This document shows positions 27,804 to 36,477 of a stretch of 64,000 nt of DNA, piece by piece. The first letter of the stretch is position 1. Every line of letters begins with the position of its first letter. The DNA lies in NCBI RefSeq assembly GCF_001598375.1, contig NZ_BCYV01000004.1:1-64000 (forward strand), given 5' to 3'. The notes beneath the pieces are model-generated. The model saw only the letters and a program-made list of their open reading frames with translations. It had not been told where the DNA came from and ran no database searches. A program made the translations under genes and the position numbers. This stretch comes from Novosphingobium capsulatum NBRC 12533 (GTDB lineage: Bacteria > Pseudomonadota > Alphaproteobacteria > Sphingomonadales > Sphingomonadaceae).

Positions 27804-28861
27804 ACGCGCCGTTCCGCCTGGCCGCGCCGCAAGTGCGCGAGGCGCAGGCGGCCGACCTGGACGCCTATGCCCGTTTTCTGAGCGGGCAGGATCAGGCGAC
27901 CGTTTTCCATGATCCGCGCTGGCTTGATGGCGTGGCGCGCGGCAGCGGCCATGCCAGCCGCCTGCTGCTGGCCGAGCATGCCGGCGTGATCGTCGCGGCG
28001 CTGCCGCTGCATGCCGTATCGTCATGGCTGTTTGGGCGGGCGCTGGTCTCGACCGGCTTTGCCGTGGGCGGCGGGGTGGTGGGCGACGAGGCCGCCGCGC
28101 CCGCGCTGATCGGCGCCGCGCAGGATCTGGCGCGCCAGCTCAACAGCCCGACGATCGAGCTGCGCGGTGGGGTGTTGCCGCAAGGCCCGGATTGGCATGT
28201 GAAGCACGACAGCCACGCCGGCTTCGTCATGCCGCTGGCGGCGGACGATGCCGCGCAATTGCAGGCCGTGCCGCGCAAGCAGCGCGCCGAACTGCGCAAG
28301 GGCCTGGCGCAGCCGCTTGAAATCCGCACCGGCAACAGCGCGCAGGATCGCGCCTGGCACTATCGCGTCTATGCGCAATCGGTGCGCAACCTGGGCACGC
28401 CGGTGTTCCCACGCCGGTTGTTTGCCAGCGTGCTCGATGCCTTTGGCGATGATGCCGATATCCTGACGGTGCTGCACCAGGGGCAGCCGGTGGCGAGCGT
28501 GCTCAGTCTTTATCACCGTGGCGCGGTGATGCCCTATTGGGGCGGCGGGGTGTTTGCCGCGCGGGCCCTGCGCGCCAACGACGTGATGTATCACGCGCTG
28601 ATGAACCACGCGCGGCGGCGCGGCATGACGCACTTCGATTTCGGCCGCTCCAAGGTAGATTCGGGCGCCTATCACTTCAAGCGCAACTGGGGCTTCGTGC
28701 CCCAGCCGCTGTCCTATGCACAGTGGACTGCCGATGGGCAGGCCCCGCGCGACGTCAACCCGCTGAGCCCGCGCTACCAGGCCAAGATTAGCTTGTGGCA
28801 GAAGCTGCCACTGCCCGTGGCCAACCTGATCGGGCCGCTGATCGCGCGCGGACTGGCCTGA
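27800..28861 (+). CDS. FemAB-family XrtA/PEP-CTERM system-associated protein
   Basis: 353 residues. FemAB-type double-GNAT protein: the C-terminal half has LLPIP-like VASVLSLYHRGAVMPYWGGGV and RARRRGMTHFDFGRSKVDSGAYHFKRNWGF, a strong match to the FemAB signature (DFGRSK...FKRNWG). Members attach amino acids or peptide-like substituents to glycan or lipid acceptors, normally using aminoacyl-tRNA; which acceptor is used here is unknown. It is a second acyl/aminoacyl transferase in the locus beside the one at 16424. Coupled by ATGA to the deacetylase, which would create the free amino group it could modify (inference). Confidence 0.9.
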   Translation: MNAPFRLAAPQVREAQAADLDAYARFLSGQDQATVFHDPRWLDGVARGSGHASRLLLAEHAGVIVAALPLHAVSSWLFGRALVSTGFAVGGGVVGDEAAAPALIGAAQDLARQLNSPTIELRGGVLPQGPDWHVKHDSHAGFVMPLAADDAAQLQAVPRKQRAELRKGLAQPLEIRTGNSAQDRAWHYRVYAQSVRNLGTPVFPRRLFASVLDAFGDDADILTVLHQGQPVASVLSLYHRGAVMPYWGGGVFAARALRANDVMYHALMNHARRRGMTHFDFGRSKVDSGAYHFKRNWGFVPQPLSYAQWTADGQAPRDVNPLSPRYQAKISLWQKLPLPVANLIGPLIARGLA

Positions 28862-28866
28862 CGGAC

Positions 28867-30093
28867 ATGGGCGAAATCCTGTTCCTTGCGCACCGCATCC
28901 CGTTTCCGCCCGACCGGGGCGACAAGATCCGCTCGCACCACATCCTCAAGGCCCTGGCTGCGCTGGCGCCGGTGCACGTGGCGTGTCTCGCCGACACTGC
29001 CCAGGACATGGCGCACGAAGCGGAACTGGCGGCCGTGGCGGCAAGCCATTGCCTGGTGCGGCGGCGCGGATCGCTGATCGGCGCCGGGCTTTCGGCCGTG
29101 CTTTCTGGCCGGCCGATCAGCCTGGCGGCATTCGCTTCCACCCGGCTGGCGCGCTATGTGAAGCAGGTGCTGGCGACGCGGCCGATCTCGACGATCTTCG
29201 TGTTTTCCGGGCAGATGGCGCAATATGTGCCGGCCTCGTTCCAAGGCCGGGTGGTCATGGACTTTGTCGACGTGGATTCGGCCAAGTTCGGCCAATATGG
29301 CCGGCGCCCTGGGCTTGGCGCGCCGGTCTATCTGCGCGAGGCGTGGCTGCTGCGCCGCTATGAGGCGCGGATTGCGCGGCGCGCCACCACCAGCCTGCTG
29401 GTGAGCGAAGCCGAGGCCGATCTGTTCCGCAGCCGCCTGGGCCGGGGGCCGATGCCCGATGTGCGCGCCTTGGGCAATGGCATCGATACCGCGCTGTTCG
29501 ATCCGGCGGGTATTCCGATGGCGCCCGAACTGGTCATGGGCGGGCCGCAGATCGTGTTTACCGGGCAGATGGACTATCCGCCCAACGTTGAGGCGGTGGT
29601 CACCTTTGCACGGCAGGTCATGCCGCTGATCAAGGGGCGCTTTCCCGGCGCGCAGTTCAATGCAGTGGGCCGCGCGCCGACCGCGCCCGTGCTGGCGCTC
29701 GATGGCGTGAACGGCACGCGGGTAACCGGCGCGGTGCCCGATGTACGGCCCTGGCTTGCCGGGGCTGATCTGGTCGTGGTGCCGCTGAGCCTGGCGCGCG
29801 GGGTGCAGAACAAGGTGCTGGAGGCGATGGCCATGGCCCGGCCGGTGCTGCTGACCCCGCAGGCCGCCACCGGCATTGCCGCCATGGATGGGCGCGACTT
29901 TGCGATTTCGCCGGCCGACCCGGAAGAACTGGCGGCACGCGCTGTGGGCTTGCTGACCGACACGGTCCGCGCCGATGCCCTGGGCCGTGCCGCCCGTGCG
30001 TTCGTCATCGCGCAGTGCGGGTGGGACAGGGTGCTGGCGCCGTTGCCTGGCTTGGTTGGCCTTGATCGCCGGTTTGGCCGCCGTGCGGCTTGA
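28867..30093 (+). CDS. TIGR03087-like XrtA-system glycosyltransferase (GT-B)
   Basis: 408 residues from ATG 28867, six bases after the FemAB stop. GT4-type fold: FLAHRIPFPPDRGDKIRSHH N-terminal loop, GPQIVFTGQMDYPPN donor domain, ADLVVVPLSLARGVQNKVLEAMAMARPVLLTP nucleotide-sugar site, with E near NKVLEAMAM. The family is confined to exosortase-type EPS loci; the sugar transferred is not known. It has no membrane segment. Its stop is followed by a two-hairpin repeat before xrtA, so this is the point where transcription is most likely to be interrupted. Confidence 0.9.
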   Translation: MGEILFLAHRIPFPPDRGDKIRSHHILKALAALAPVHVACLADTAQDMAHEAELAAVAASHCLVRRRGSLIGAGLSAVLSGRPISLAAFASTRLARYVKQVLATRPISTIFVFSGQMAQYVPASFQGRVVMDFVDVDSAKFGQYGRRPGLGAPVYLREAWLLRRYEARIARRATTSLLVSEAEADLFRSRLGRGPMPDVRALGNGIDTALFDPAGIPMAPELVMGGPQIVFTGQMDYPPNVEAVVTFARQVMPLIKGRFPGAQFNAVGRAPTAPVLALDGVNGTRVTGAVPDVRPWLAGADLVVVPLSLARGVQNKVLEAMAMARPVLLTPQAATGIAAMDGRDFAISPADPEELAARAVGLLTDTVRADALGRAARAFVIAQCGWDRVLAPLPGLVGLDRRFGRRAA

Positions 30094-30096
30094 AAA

Positions 30097-30143
30097 CCCC
30101 TCCGTCGGGCCTGCGGCCCGCCACCTCCCCACGAGTGGGGAGG
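30097..30143. repeat. Two-hairpin palindromic element before xrtA
   Basis: CGGGCC-TGC-GGCCCG at 30106-30120 and CCTCCCCA-CGAG-TGGGGAGG at 30124-30143, separated by CCA. This is the look of a dispersed REP-type element. Its second hairpin ends in GGGGAGGAT, which could serve as a distant ribosome site, though 20 bases from the xrtA start. It may act as an attenuator between the glycosyltransferase and exosortase genes. Confidence 0.7.
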
Positions 30144-30163
30144 ATCACGTATCCTCGCTCGCT

Positions 30164-31681
30164 GTGCGCGATGGAGCGGCCACCGGTGTTGTGCCGTGGG
30201 CGATGCTGGGCTTGTGCTGGCTGGGCCTGATCGGGCTGTTTCGGGCCGACTGGGCGGCGATGGCGGGGCAGTGGTGGGACAGTTCAACCTATAACCACAT
30301 CCTGCTGGTGCCGGCGATCCTGGCTTGGTTGGTGTCGATGCGCTGGCCGGCGCTGCAGCAGATCGCCCCGCAGGGCTGGTGGCCGGGACTGGTGCTGTTT
30401 GCCGGGGCGGCGTTCCTGTGGATGCTGGGGGACTTCGCCGGTTTCTCCTTGGTGACGCAGGCAGCTTGCGTGTTGATGTTGCAGGCCAGCTTCCTGGCAA
30501 TCATGGGGCCGCGCCTGGGGGCGGCGCTGCTGTTTCCGTTGGCCTATATGCTGTTCCTGGTGCCGTTCGGGGATGAACTGATCCCACTGCTGCAGATCGT
30601 GACGGCGCGGATCGTCATGGTGCTGCTGCACCTGGTGGGCATTCCCGCCGCGCTCGATGGCGTGTTCATCACCACGCCGGCCGGCTATTTCAAGGTGGCC
30701 GAGGCCTGTTCGGGGGTGAAGTTCCTGATCGCCATGGTCGCCTATGGCGTGCTGGTGTGTCAGGTGTGCTTTCGCCGCTGGCCGCGCCGCATCGCGTTCA
30801 TGGCCATGGCCCTGATCGTGCCTATCCTCGCCAATGGCGTGCGTGCCTGGGGCACTATCGTGATTGCCGGTTGGCGCGGTATCCAGTTTGCCGCCGGGTT
30901 CGATCACGTGTTTTATGGCTGGGTGTTCTTTGCCGTGGTCATGGCGCTGACGATGCTGGCCGGCTGGCCGTTTTTCGATCGGGCGCGGGATGATCCGCCG
31001 GTGTCGGTAGCCGCCATCCTGGCCGATCGACGCCTGGCCTGGGCGGCGCGGGCACGCGTGGGGCAGGGGCTCGCGCTGGGTGTGCTGGCCGTTATGGCGC
31101 TGGCGTTCGTGGGCTGGGGCGCGGCGGCCGGTCGCCTGGCTGCGCCACTGCCAGCCCGTATCGACCTGCCGGCCGTTCCCGGCTGGCACCGCGTGGCAGC
31201 GCCGGGCGACTGGCCCTGGCAGCCGCGCCATGGCGGCGCCGATCATCGCCTGCTCGGGCGCTATGCCGATGACCGGGGCCACGTGGTGGACGTCTCATTC
31301 GCGCTCTATGCCGGGCAGGGCGATGGCCGCGAGGCGGGTGGTTTTGGCGAAGGGGCCGTGCCGCCGGGCAGCGGCTGGGCCTGGGAAAAGCCAGCGTCGG
31401 GCATCGCGGGTGGCAAGGGTGACATGATCCAGGCGCCTGGTCCGGTGCACCGCCTGGCGATGACCTGGTACCGTACCGATGGCTGGCTGGGCAGCAGCAA
31501 CATGGCGCTCAAGCTGTGGAACATTGCTGACCGGCTCTTGCTGCGCGCGCAGCCCACGGCCACGCTGATCCTGTCGAGCGAAGACAATGCCGGGGCGCCC
31601 GCCGCGCCGGCCCTGGCCGCTTTCGTGGCGGCCACCGGGCCGCTGGATCGCTGGATCGATACCGTTTCGCGCGGGCAATAG
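30164..31681 (+). CDS. xrtA: Exosortase A with fused EpsI domain
   Basis: 505 residues if it begins at GTG 30164; ATG 30203 is the alternative. An upstream frame start would overlap the glycosyltransferase and read through the palindromic element. The first ~290 residues are an integral-membrane exosortase with about eight membrane segments. The catalytic triad is visible: C182 in VAEACSGVKFL, R227 in ILANGVRAWG, H248 in FDHVFYGW. The C-terminal ~200 residues are an EpsI-type domain (DLPAVPGWHRVA... ALYAGQGDGRE... SNMALKLWNIADRLL). The family cleaves and anchors PEP-CTERM proteins, and the locus is tied to exopolysaccharide and biofilm formation. There is no PEP-CTERM protein gene in this window, so the substrates must lie elsewhere. 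Rightward neighbour: the amidotransferase, 18 bases on. Confidence 0.9.
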   Translation: MRDGAATGVVPWAMLGLCWLGLIGLFRADWAAMAGQWWDSSTYNHILLVPAILAWLVSMRWPALQQIAPQGWWPGLVLFAGAAFLWMLGDFAGFSLVTQAACVLMLQASFLAIMGPRLGAALLFPLAYMLFLVPFGDELIPLLQIVTARIVMVLLHLVGIPAALDGVFITTPAGYFKVAEACSGVKFLIAMVAYGVLVCQVCFRRWPRRIAFMAMALIVPILANGVRAWGTIVIAGWRGIQFAAGFDHVFYGWVFFAVVMALTMLAGWPFFDRARDDPPVSVAAILADRRLAWAARARVGQGLALGVLAVMALAFVGWGAAAGRLAAPLPARIDLPAVPGWHRVAAPGDWPWQPRHGGADHRLLGRYADDRGHVVDVSFALYAGQGDGREAGGFGEGAVPPGSGWAWEKPASGIAGGKGDMIQAPGPVHRLAMTWYRTDGWLGSSNMALKLWNIADRLLLRAQPTATLILSSEDNAGAPAAPALAAFVAATGPLDRWIDTVSRGQ

Positions 31682-31699
31682 GGGGCTGGTTTTCAAGGC

Positions 31700-33604
31700 A
31701 TGTGCGGCATTGCGGGGATCTTTCACACCCAGGGGATGAAGCCGGTCGATCCGGAGCGGCTGCGCGCCATGGGCGATGTGATCGCGCACCGCGGCCCCGA
31801 TGGCCATGGCGTGTGGACGGCGCCTGGCGTCGGCCTGGGCCACCGCCGCCTGTCGATCATCGACCTGGCCGGATCGCCCCAGCCCATGGCCAGCGCCGAT
31901 GGCGCCGCTGTGCTGGTGTTCAATGGCGAAATCTACAACTACCAGGAACTGCGCCGCGAATTGGCGAGCCTTGGCGCGCAGTTCCGCACCGATGGCGATA
32001 GCGAGGTAATCCTGGCCGCCTGGCAGCAGTGGGGCGTCGATTGCCTGGCGCGGTTCAACGGCATGTTTGCCTTTGCCCTTTATGACCAGCGCGCCCGCAC
32101 GCTGTTCCTGGCGCGGGACCGGCTGGGGGTAAAGCCGCTGCACATGGCCACGCTGGCCGATGGCAGCGTGATATTTGGATCGGAACTCAAGCAGTTGCTG
32201 GCCCATCCGATGCTGCGGCGGACGATTGATCCGCTGGCGGTGGAGGATTACCTCGCCTGGGGCTTTGTGCCCGATGGCCGCGCGATCCTGGCCGGGGTGG
32301 AAAAGCTGCCGGCCGGGCATTACCGCCTGCTGCGTCATGATGCACCGCCGCCGCCCAGCGTGCGCTGGTGGGATGTCTCGTTTGCCGAGCGGGACAAGGC
32401 CAGCCAGAAGGACCTCGAAGCGCATCTGCTGCACCGGCTGCGCAAGGCGGTCACCTCGCGCATGGCGGCCGACGTGCCGCTGGGCGCATTTCTTTCGGGC
32501 GGGGTGGACAGCTCCACCGTGGTGGCGCTGATGGCCGAGGCCAGCCGCGACCCGGTCAAGACCTGCGCGATCGGTTTTGACGTGGCCGCGCTTGATGAAA
32601 CCAGCTGGGCCGGCGCAGTGGCGCAGCGCTTTGCCACGCAGCACCATGCGCGCACGGTATCGTCCGACGATTTCGAGCTGGTCGACCGGCTGGTGGCGAT
32701 GTTTGACGAGCCCTTTGCCGATGCATCGGCGCTGCCCACGTTCCGCGTGTGCGAGCTGGCGCGGCAGCATGTTACGGTGGCGCTGTCGGGCGATGGCGCG
32801 GACGAGGCCTTTGCCGGCTATCGCCGTCAGGTGTTCCATCACCGCGAAGAGCAGGCGCGCGCGCTGGTGCCGGCGGGGCTGCGCCGCCCGGTGTTCGGTG
32901 CGCTGGGCCGGTTCTATCCCAAGGCAGACTGGGCGCCGCGCCCGCTGCGCGCCAAGGCCACGTTCCAGAGCCTGGCCGAAGATGGTGAAACCGGCTATGC
33001 CCGCGCCTTGGCGGTGACCGCGCCAGAGGCGCGCGCCGCGCTGTTCAGCCCGGAGTTCCTGCGGCTGCGTGGCGATTACCGGGCTGAGACGCCGCTGATC
33101 GACCTGATGCGTCAGGCGCCGGCGCGCAGCGGGCTTGACCGCGCGCAATATGCCGATCTCAAGTTCATGTTGCCCGGCGATATCCTGACCAAGGTCGATC
33201 GCACCAGCATGGCTGTGAGCCTGGAGGCGCGCGAGCCGCTGCTTGACCACCGCCTGATCGAATTTGCCGCCGGCCTGCCCGAGGCGATGCGCGTGCATGG
33301 CGCCACCGGCAAATGGCTGATGAAGCAGACTATGCGCCGCTATCTGCCCGATGATGTGCTGTTCCGGCCCAAGATGGGCTTCGTTACGCCGATCGCCGCC
33401 TGGCTGCGTGGCCCGCTGGCGGGCGCAGCGCGCGCGATCGCCACGGGCGGCGCACTCACCCGCACCGGCTGGTTCGATGCCACCCGCATCGCCACGCTGG
33501 CCGAATCGCATATCGCCGGAAGGGCCGATAACAGCCGCGTCCTGTGGCAATTGCTGATGCTCGACCGCAGTTTGGCGCGGCTGGATACGGCTTTGTCGTC
33601 ATAG
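31700..33604 (+). CDS. XrtA/PEP-CTERM system amidotransferase (asparagine-synthetase-like)
   Basis: 634 residues. Begins MCGIAGIFHT, so C2 is the class-II glutaminase nucleophile. The glutaminase domain (~1-210) has HRGPDGHGVW, FNGEIYNY and DGDSEVIL. The synthetase domain (~230-600) has the ATP pyrophosphatase loop FLSGGVDSSTVVALM and VTVALSGDGADEAFAGY, with ILTKVDRTSMAVSLEAREPLLD. The exosortase-linked group (TIGR03108-like) is thought to amidate a sugar or carboxylate of the polymer, not to make asparagine. It closes the main rightward arm; a GGGCAC...GTGCCC hairpin follows. Confidence 0.92.
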   Translation: MCGIAGIFHTQGMKPVDPERLRAMGDVIAHRGPDGHGVWTAPGVGLGHRRLSIIDLAGSPQPMASADGAAVLVFNGEIYNYQELRRELASLGAQFRTDGDSEVILAAWQQWGVDCLARFNGMFAFALYDQRARTLFLARDRLGVKPLHMATLADGSVIFGSELKQLLAHPMLRRTIDPLAVEDYLAWGFVPDGRAILAGVEKLPAGHYRLLRHDAPPPPSVRWWDVSFAERDKASQKDLEAHLLHRLRKAVTSRMAADVPLGAFLSGGVDSSTVVALMAEASRDPVKTCAIGFDVAALDETSWAGAVAQRFATQHHARTVSSDDFELVDRLVAMFDEPFADASALPTFRVCELARQHVTVALSGDGADEAFAGYRRQVFHHREEQARALVPAGLRRPVFGALGRFYPKADWAPRPLRAKATFQSLAEDGETGYARALAVTAPEARAALFSPEFLRLRGDYRAETPLIDLMRQAPARSGLDRAQYADLKFMLPGDILTKVDRTSMAVSLEAREPLLDHRLIEFAAGLPEAMRVHGATGKWLMKQTMRRYLPDDVLFRPKMGFVTPIAAWLRGPLAGAARAIATGGALTRTGWFDATRIATLAESHIAGRADNSRVLWQLLMLDRSLARLDTALSS

Positions 33605-33611
33605 CCTTGGC

Positions 33612-33626
33612 GGGCACATGGTGCCC
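33612..33626. terminator. Hairpin after the amidotransferase
   Basis: GGGCAC-ATG-GTGCCC, eight bases after the stop at 33604, six pairs, no T tract. A weak terminator candidate at the end of the long XrtA operon. A second, looser repeat (TTACC...GGTAA) follows at about 33632-33647 in the leader of the EAL gene. Confidence 0.35.
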
Positions 33627-33713
33627 TGCCTGTTACCATCGGTGGTAAACGGTAAGGTGATCTAAACCATTTCGGACTAGCCCCGTAGGGTAATCCAACT
33701 GCGCCGATGGTCC

Positions 33714-35975
33714 ATGCGAAAGTTTCTACGATCACCGATCGGAATATCGCTGCTGCTGAGCCTGGCGCTGTGCCTGCCTTGGCTGGGCTTTGGCGACATC
33801 GTTGCGCACCTCTATTGGAACACTGTTTTTCGTGGCGGCCGAGAGCTGGCGCCCCGGTCCATCGTCGTGCTGTCGATGGACGATCTGCCGGTTTTGGGAA
33901 CACGGGAACAGGCAGAAGTCCTCGCGAAAGTGCGGCGGTATATGCCGCGCACCGTCTTTTTCGATACCAAGGTGCCCTTTGGCATAAACCGCGGCGATGA
34001 CGCCCAGCTGGTGTCGGCTATCGACAGTTTTGGCGATGACATCGCCTTCGTCGCTCGTGCCGACCAAATGGGCAGGTTTGAGGCCGACGCGTTTCATTTC
34101 CCCAGCAAAGACCTGGCGCGCAAGCACAAGATCGTAGTTTCGGCATGGAACGACAATTTCATGCATGTGGCCGAATATGGGCCATATTCCGTCACTCTCG
34201 GCGGACGGGTTTATCAGTCCACGGCCGCGGCTTTGGCGGGCCTACGCGACGCGCCGAGAGCCGGCTCCATCTATCCTGACTATTGGGTTGATCCAAATTC
34301 CATCCAGACGATCGCCGCCGCCGACCTCATGGCCGGAAAGATCGAACCCACTGCCTTGAGCGGCAAAACTGTTGTCGTCTCCGCGTCAGGCCAGGGGTCG
34401 TTGGTGCGATATTTCGGGCGCGGTGTGGTTCGCCCGATTGCGTATGACATCGCCGGCGCAGCGGCGCTGGAAAAGCCGATCATGTGGAACATTACGTTTA
34501 TCCCACTGTTCGGTATCGTGGTCTGCCTGGTCGTGTTTGGGCATCGGGCGCCATCGCGTTTGCGCAAGGCGCTGTATTACGGTGTCGCGGTGATGATCAC
34601 GTTGGCGCAGCCTGCCATCTTGCGCAATGCGGGGATCATTTCTGACCCCAGCGCAAGCCTCCTGTTCATCATCACGTTCAGCGCAATCCGAGGCTGGCAA
34701 AAGCGGATTCGGCGCGTTCAGCACACCAGTGTCTCCGGGTTGCCCAACCTTTTGGCAATGTCGTCAGCCAACCTGGGTATCGGGTCTGACGTAGTGGTTG
34801 CAGTCGTCGCCCGGTATGAAGAAATCCTGGCGACACTCCCGCGCGAATTGCATGGCGAATGCGCCAACCAGATCGCGCGGCGCCTGTCGGTTGGATCGGG
34901 GGCTGGGCAGATCTATCATGGTGACGGCGGGCATTTCGCGTGGTGTGAAGAAGCGCGTCCGATCGATGTGCAACTCAACCATTTGCACGGTCTGCGCGCG
35001 CTGTTTTCTGCGCCGCTGCAGATCGGCACGCATACCTTCGATACCAACATCCACTTCGGCCTTGATCGCAACGAAGGGCTTGATGCGCTAACCCGTATCA
35101 ACTCCGCTCTCGCCAGCGCGAACGAGGCGTTGACCAACGGCCGTCCGGTGGAAGTGTTCGAGGCGCACCGACTGGCCGAGGCGCCTTGGGAACTGTCATT
35201 GCACGCGCGCATCGACGAGGGGCTGCGCAACGGCGACATCTGGTTGGCGTTCCAGCCACAGTGGGATTATCGCACTGGGCGCATTTCCGGCGCCGAGGCG
35301 CTGATCCGCTGGAACCACCCCACGCGTGGCTACATCGCGCCCGATGCCTTCATTCTCCAGGCCGAGCGGGCAGGGCGCATCGACGCGCTGACCTATTGGG
35401 TGCTGGAAGAGGCCATCACTGCCGCGCAAGCCGTCAATGCCCTGGGCTCACGCTTTCAGATGAGCATCAACCTGTCCGGGCAGATGGTGGATAAGCCCGA
35501 TCTGGTCGAGAATTTCCGTGAGATCGTCACGCGCCGTGGCATCGACCCTGGCTTGCTGACGATCGAGATCACCGAGACATCAGGCATGAACAACCGGAGC
35601 GATGCGGTGCGCAACATGTCGCGCTTGCGTGATCTGGGTTTTCGCCTGTCGATCGACGATTTTGGCACGGGTGAAGCCAGCCTGGCCTACCTGGCCGATC
35701 TGCCCAGCGACGAACTCAAGATCGACCGGCGCTTTGTCTCGCGCTTGCTCAGCAGCGACCGTGACCGTGCGATCATCACCAGCACGATCGGTTTGGCCCA
35801 TGCGCTGGGCCAGGCGGTGGTGGCCGAGGGCATCGAGGACGAGGCGACGTTCCACCTGCTGGCGGCGCTCGGCTGCGATCATGCCCAAGGCTATTACCTC
35901 AGCAAGCCCCAACCATTTGACGTGATGTTCCGCGATTACCAGGCGCGCCTGATGCGGCACAGCAGGGCTGTCTGA
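33714..35975 (+). CDS. CHASE2 - degenerate GGDEF - EAL cyclic-di-GMP phosphodiesterase
   Basis: 753 residues. N-terminal membrane anchor (~7-30), an extracytoplasmic CHASE2 sensor (SIVVLSMDDLPVLG, YMPRTVFFDTKVPFG), then about three membrane segments (~255-335). A degenerate GGDEF domain follows (~345-480): the GGDEF signature reads GDGGHFAW, so no cyclase activity is expected. The EAL domain (~490-740) keeps the catalytic set: EALIRWNHP, INLSGQMV, ITIEITET region, IDDFGTG, DELKIDRRF, AEGIEDE and QGYYLSKP. It should therefore hydrolyse c-di-GMP in response to an envelope signal. Its place directly after the EPS operon suggests that it lowers c-di-GMP to control polymer output (inference). Codon use and GC look somewhat less extreme than in its neighbours. 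Confidence 0.9.
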   Translation: MRKFLRSPIGISLLLSLALCLPWLGFGDIVAHLYWNTVFRGGRELAPRSIVVLSMDDLPVLGTREQAEVLAKVRRYMPRTVFFDTKVPFGINRGDDAQLVSAIDSFGDDIAFVARADQMGRFEADAFHFPSKDLARKHKIVVSAWNDNFMHVAEYGPYSVTLGGRVYQSTAAALAGLRDAPRAGSIYPDYWVDPNSIQTIAAADLMAGKIEPTALSGKTVVVSASGQGSLVRYFGRGVVRPIAYDIAGAAALEKPIMWNITFIPLFGIVVCLVVFGHRAPSRLRKALYYGVAVMITLAQPAILRNAGIISDPSASLLFIITFSAIRGWQKRIRRVQHTSVSGLPNLLAMSSANLGIGSDVVVAVVARYEEILATLPRELHGECANQIARRLSVGSGAGQIYHGDGGHFAWCEEARPIDVQLNHLHGLRALFSAPLQIGTHTFDTNIHFGLDRNEGLDALTRINSALASANEALTNGRPVEVFEAHRLAEAPWELSLHARIDEGLRNGDIWLAFQPQWDYRTGRISGAEALIRWNHPTRGYIAPDAFILQAERAGRIDALTYWVLEEAITAAQAVNALGSRFQMSINLSGQMVDKPDLVENFREIVTRRGIDPGLLTIEITETSGMNNRSDAVRNMSRLRDLGFRLSIDDFGTGEASLAYLADLPSDELKIDRRFVSRLLSSDRDRAIITSTIGLAHALGQAVVAEGIEDEATFHLLAALGCDHAQGYYLSKPQPFDVMFRDYQARLMRHSRAV

Positions 35976-36477
35976 TCCTCCCAGCCACCTAAGGCAGCGT
36001 TCCCGTCTCCCTTGCCTGGGCGCATCAGGTGTCCTCATTCTACTCCCGACTCGAGCGGCCTTGTTCGCGCGATCGGCGCCTATCCCATTGGTAAATCTTG
36101 TCTCGCTGCGCTTAAGGGCAAGCCCTGGCTGGCTCATCGGCGCGCGGGCACCTCCGGTTGCACAATTCCCTGCAAATCTATGGGCTTGGCTGTTCCGAAA
36201 CGGGACGGCTGCAACGGTTTGCGCCGAATTTGCAATTGTTTACTTCTTGTTAACCAAGGAGCTTAGTGATATTCAAAGGCCTCTAACCGTGGATGGAGGT
36301 TTTTATGTTGGTTCGTTGGCTGTTCGGCTAATGCCGATAAAGGAATGCGCTGTGGATCTGGAAAATTCCTAGTTGATGCTCCAGTCCGGCAGCTCATCCT
36401 ATCAAAAGCAAAAGCCCGCGATGAATAATCGCGGGCTTTCGTATTTTCGGGATATGTAAATTTTTCTTCGGTCAGGT
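35976..36477. other. Non-coding stretch between the EAL gene and zapE
   Basis: 502 bases with a lower GC share than the flanks, especially 36190-36380. No convincing protein gene: a frame open on the plus strand over 36061-36372 has no family pattern, and only tiny frames (8 and 13 codons, at 36305 and 36333) have plausible ribosome sites (GGAGG and AAGGA). A run rich in A/T with TTGTTAACC near 36245-36255 could be part of a promoter, and the strong hairpin at 36411-36439 could end a short plus-strand RNA. I can name no known RNA family. Confidence 0.5.
36411..36439. terminator. Strong terminator, serves zapE and possibly a plus-strand RNA
   Basis: Perfect 12-base stem AAAGCCCGCGAT / ATCGCGGGCTTT with loop GAATA. 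T-rich on both sides: plus strand reads TTTCGTATTTT after it; minus strand reads TTTTGCTTTTGA. It lies 39 bases after the zapE stop (36478), so it terminates zapE; it would also stop transcripts coming from the left. Confidence 0.85.

Noticed and set aside
29975..30163. Upstream extension of xrtA
   Set aside because: It would overlap the glycosyltransferase gene by 119 bases and translate the palindromic element into a Pro-rich run with no homology.
31295..33550. Long minus-strand open frame (751 codons)
   Set aside because: Mirror of the amidotransferase gene; no recognisable domain.
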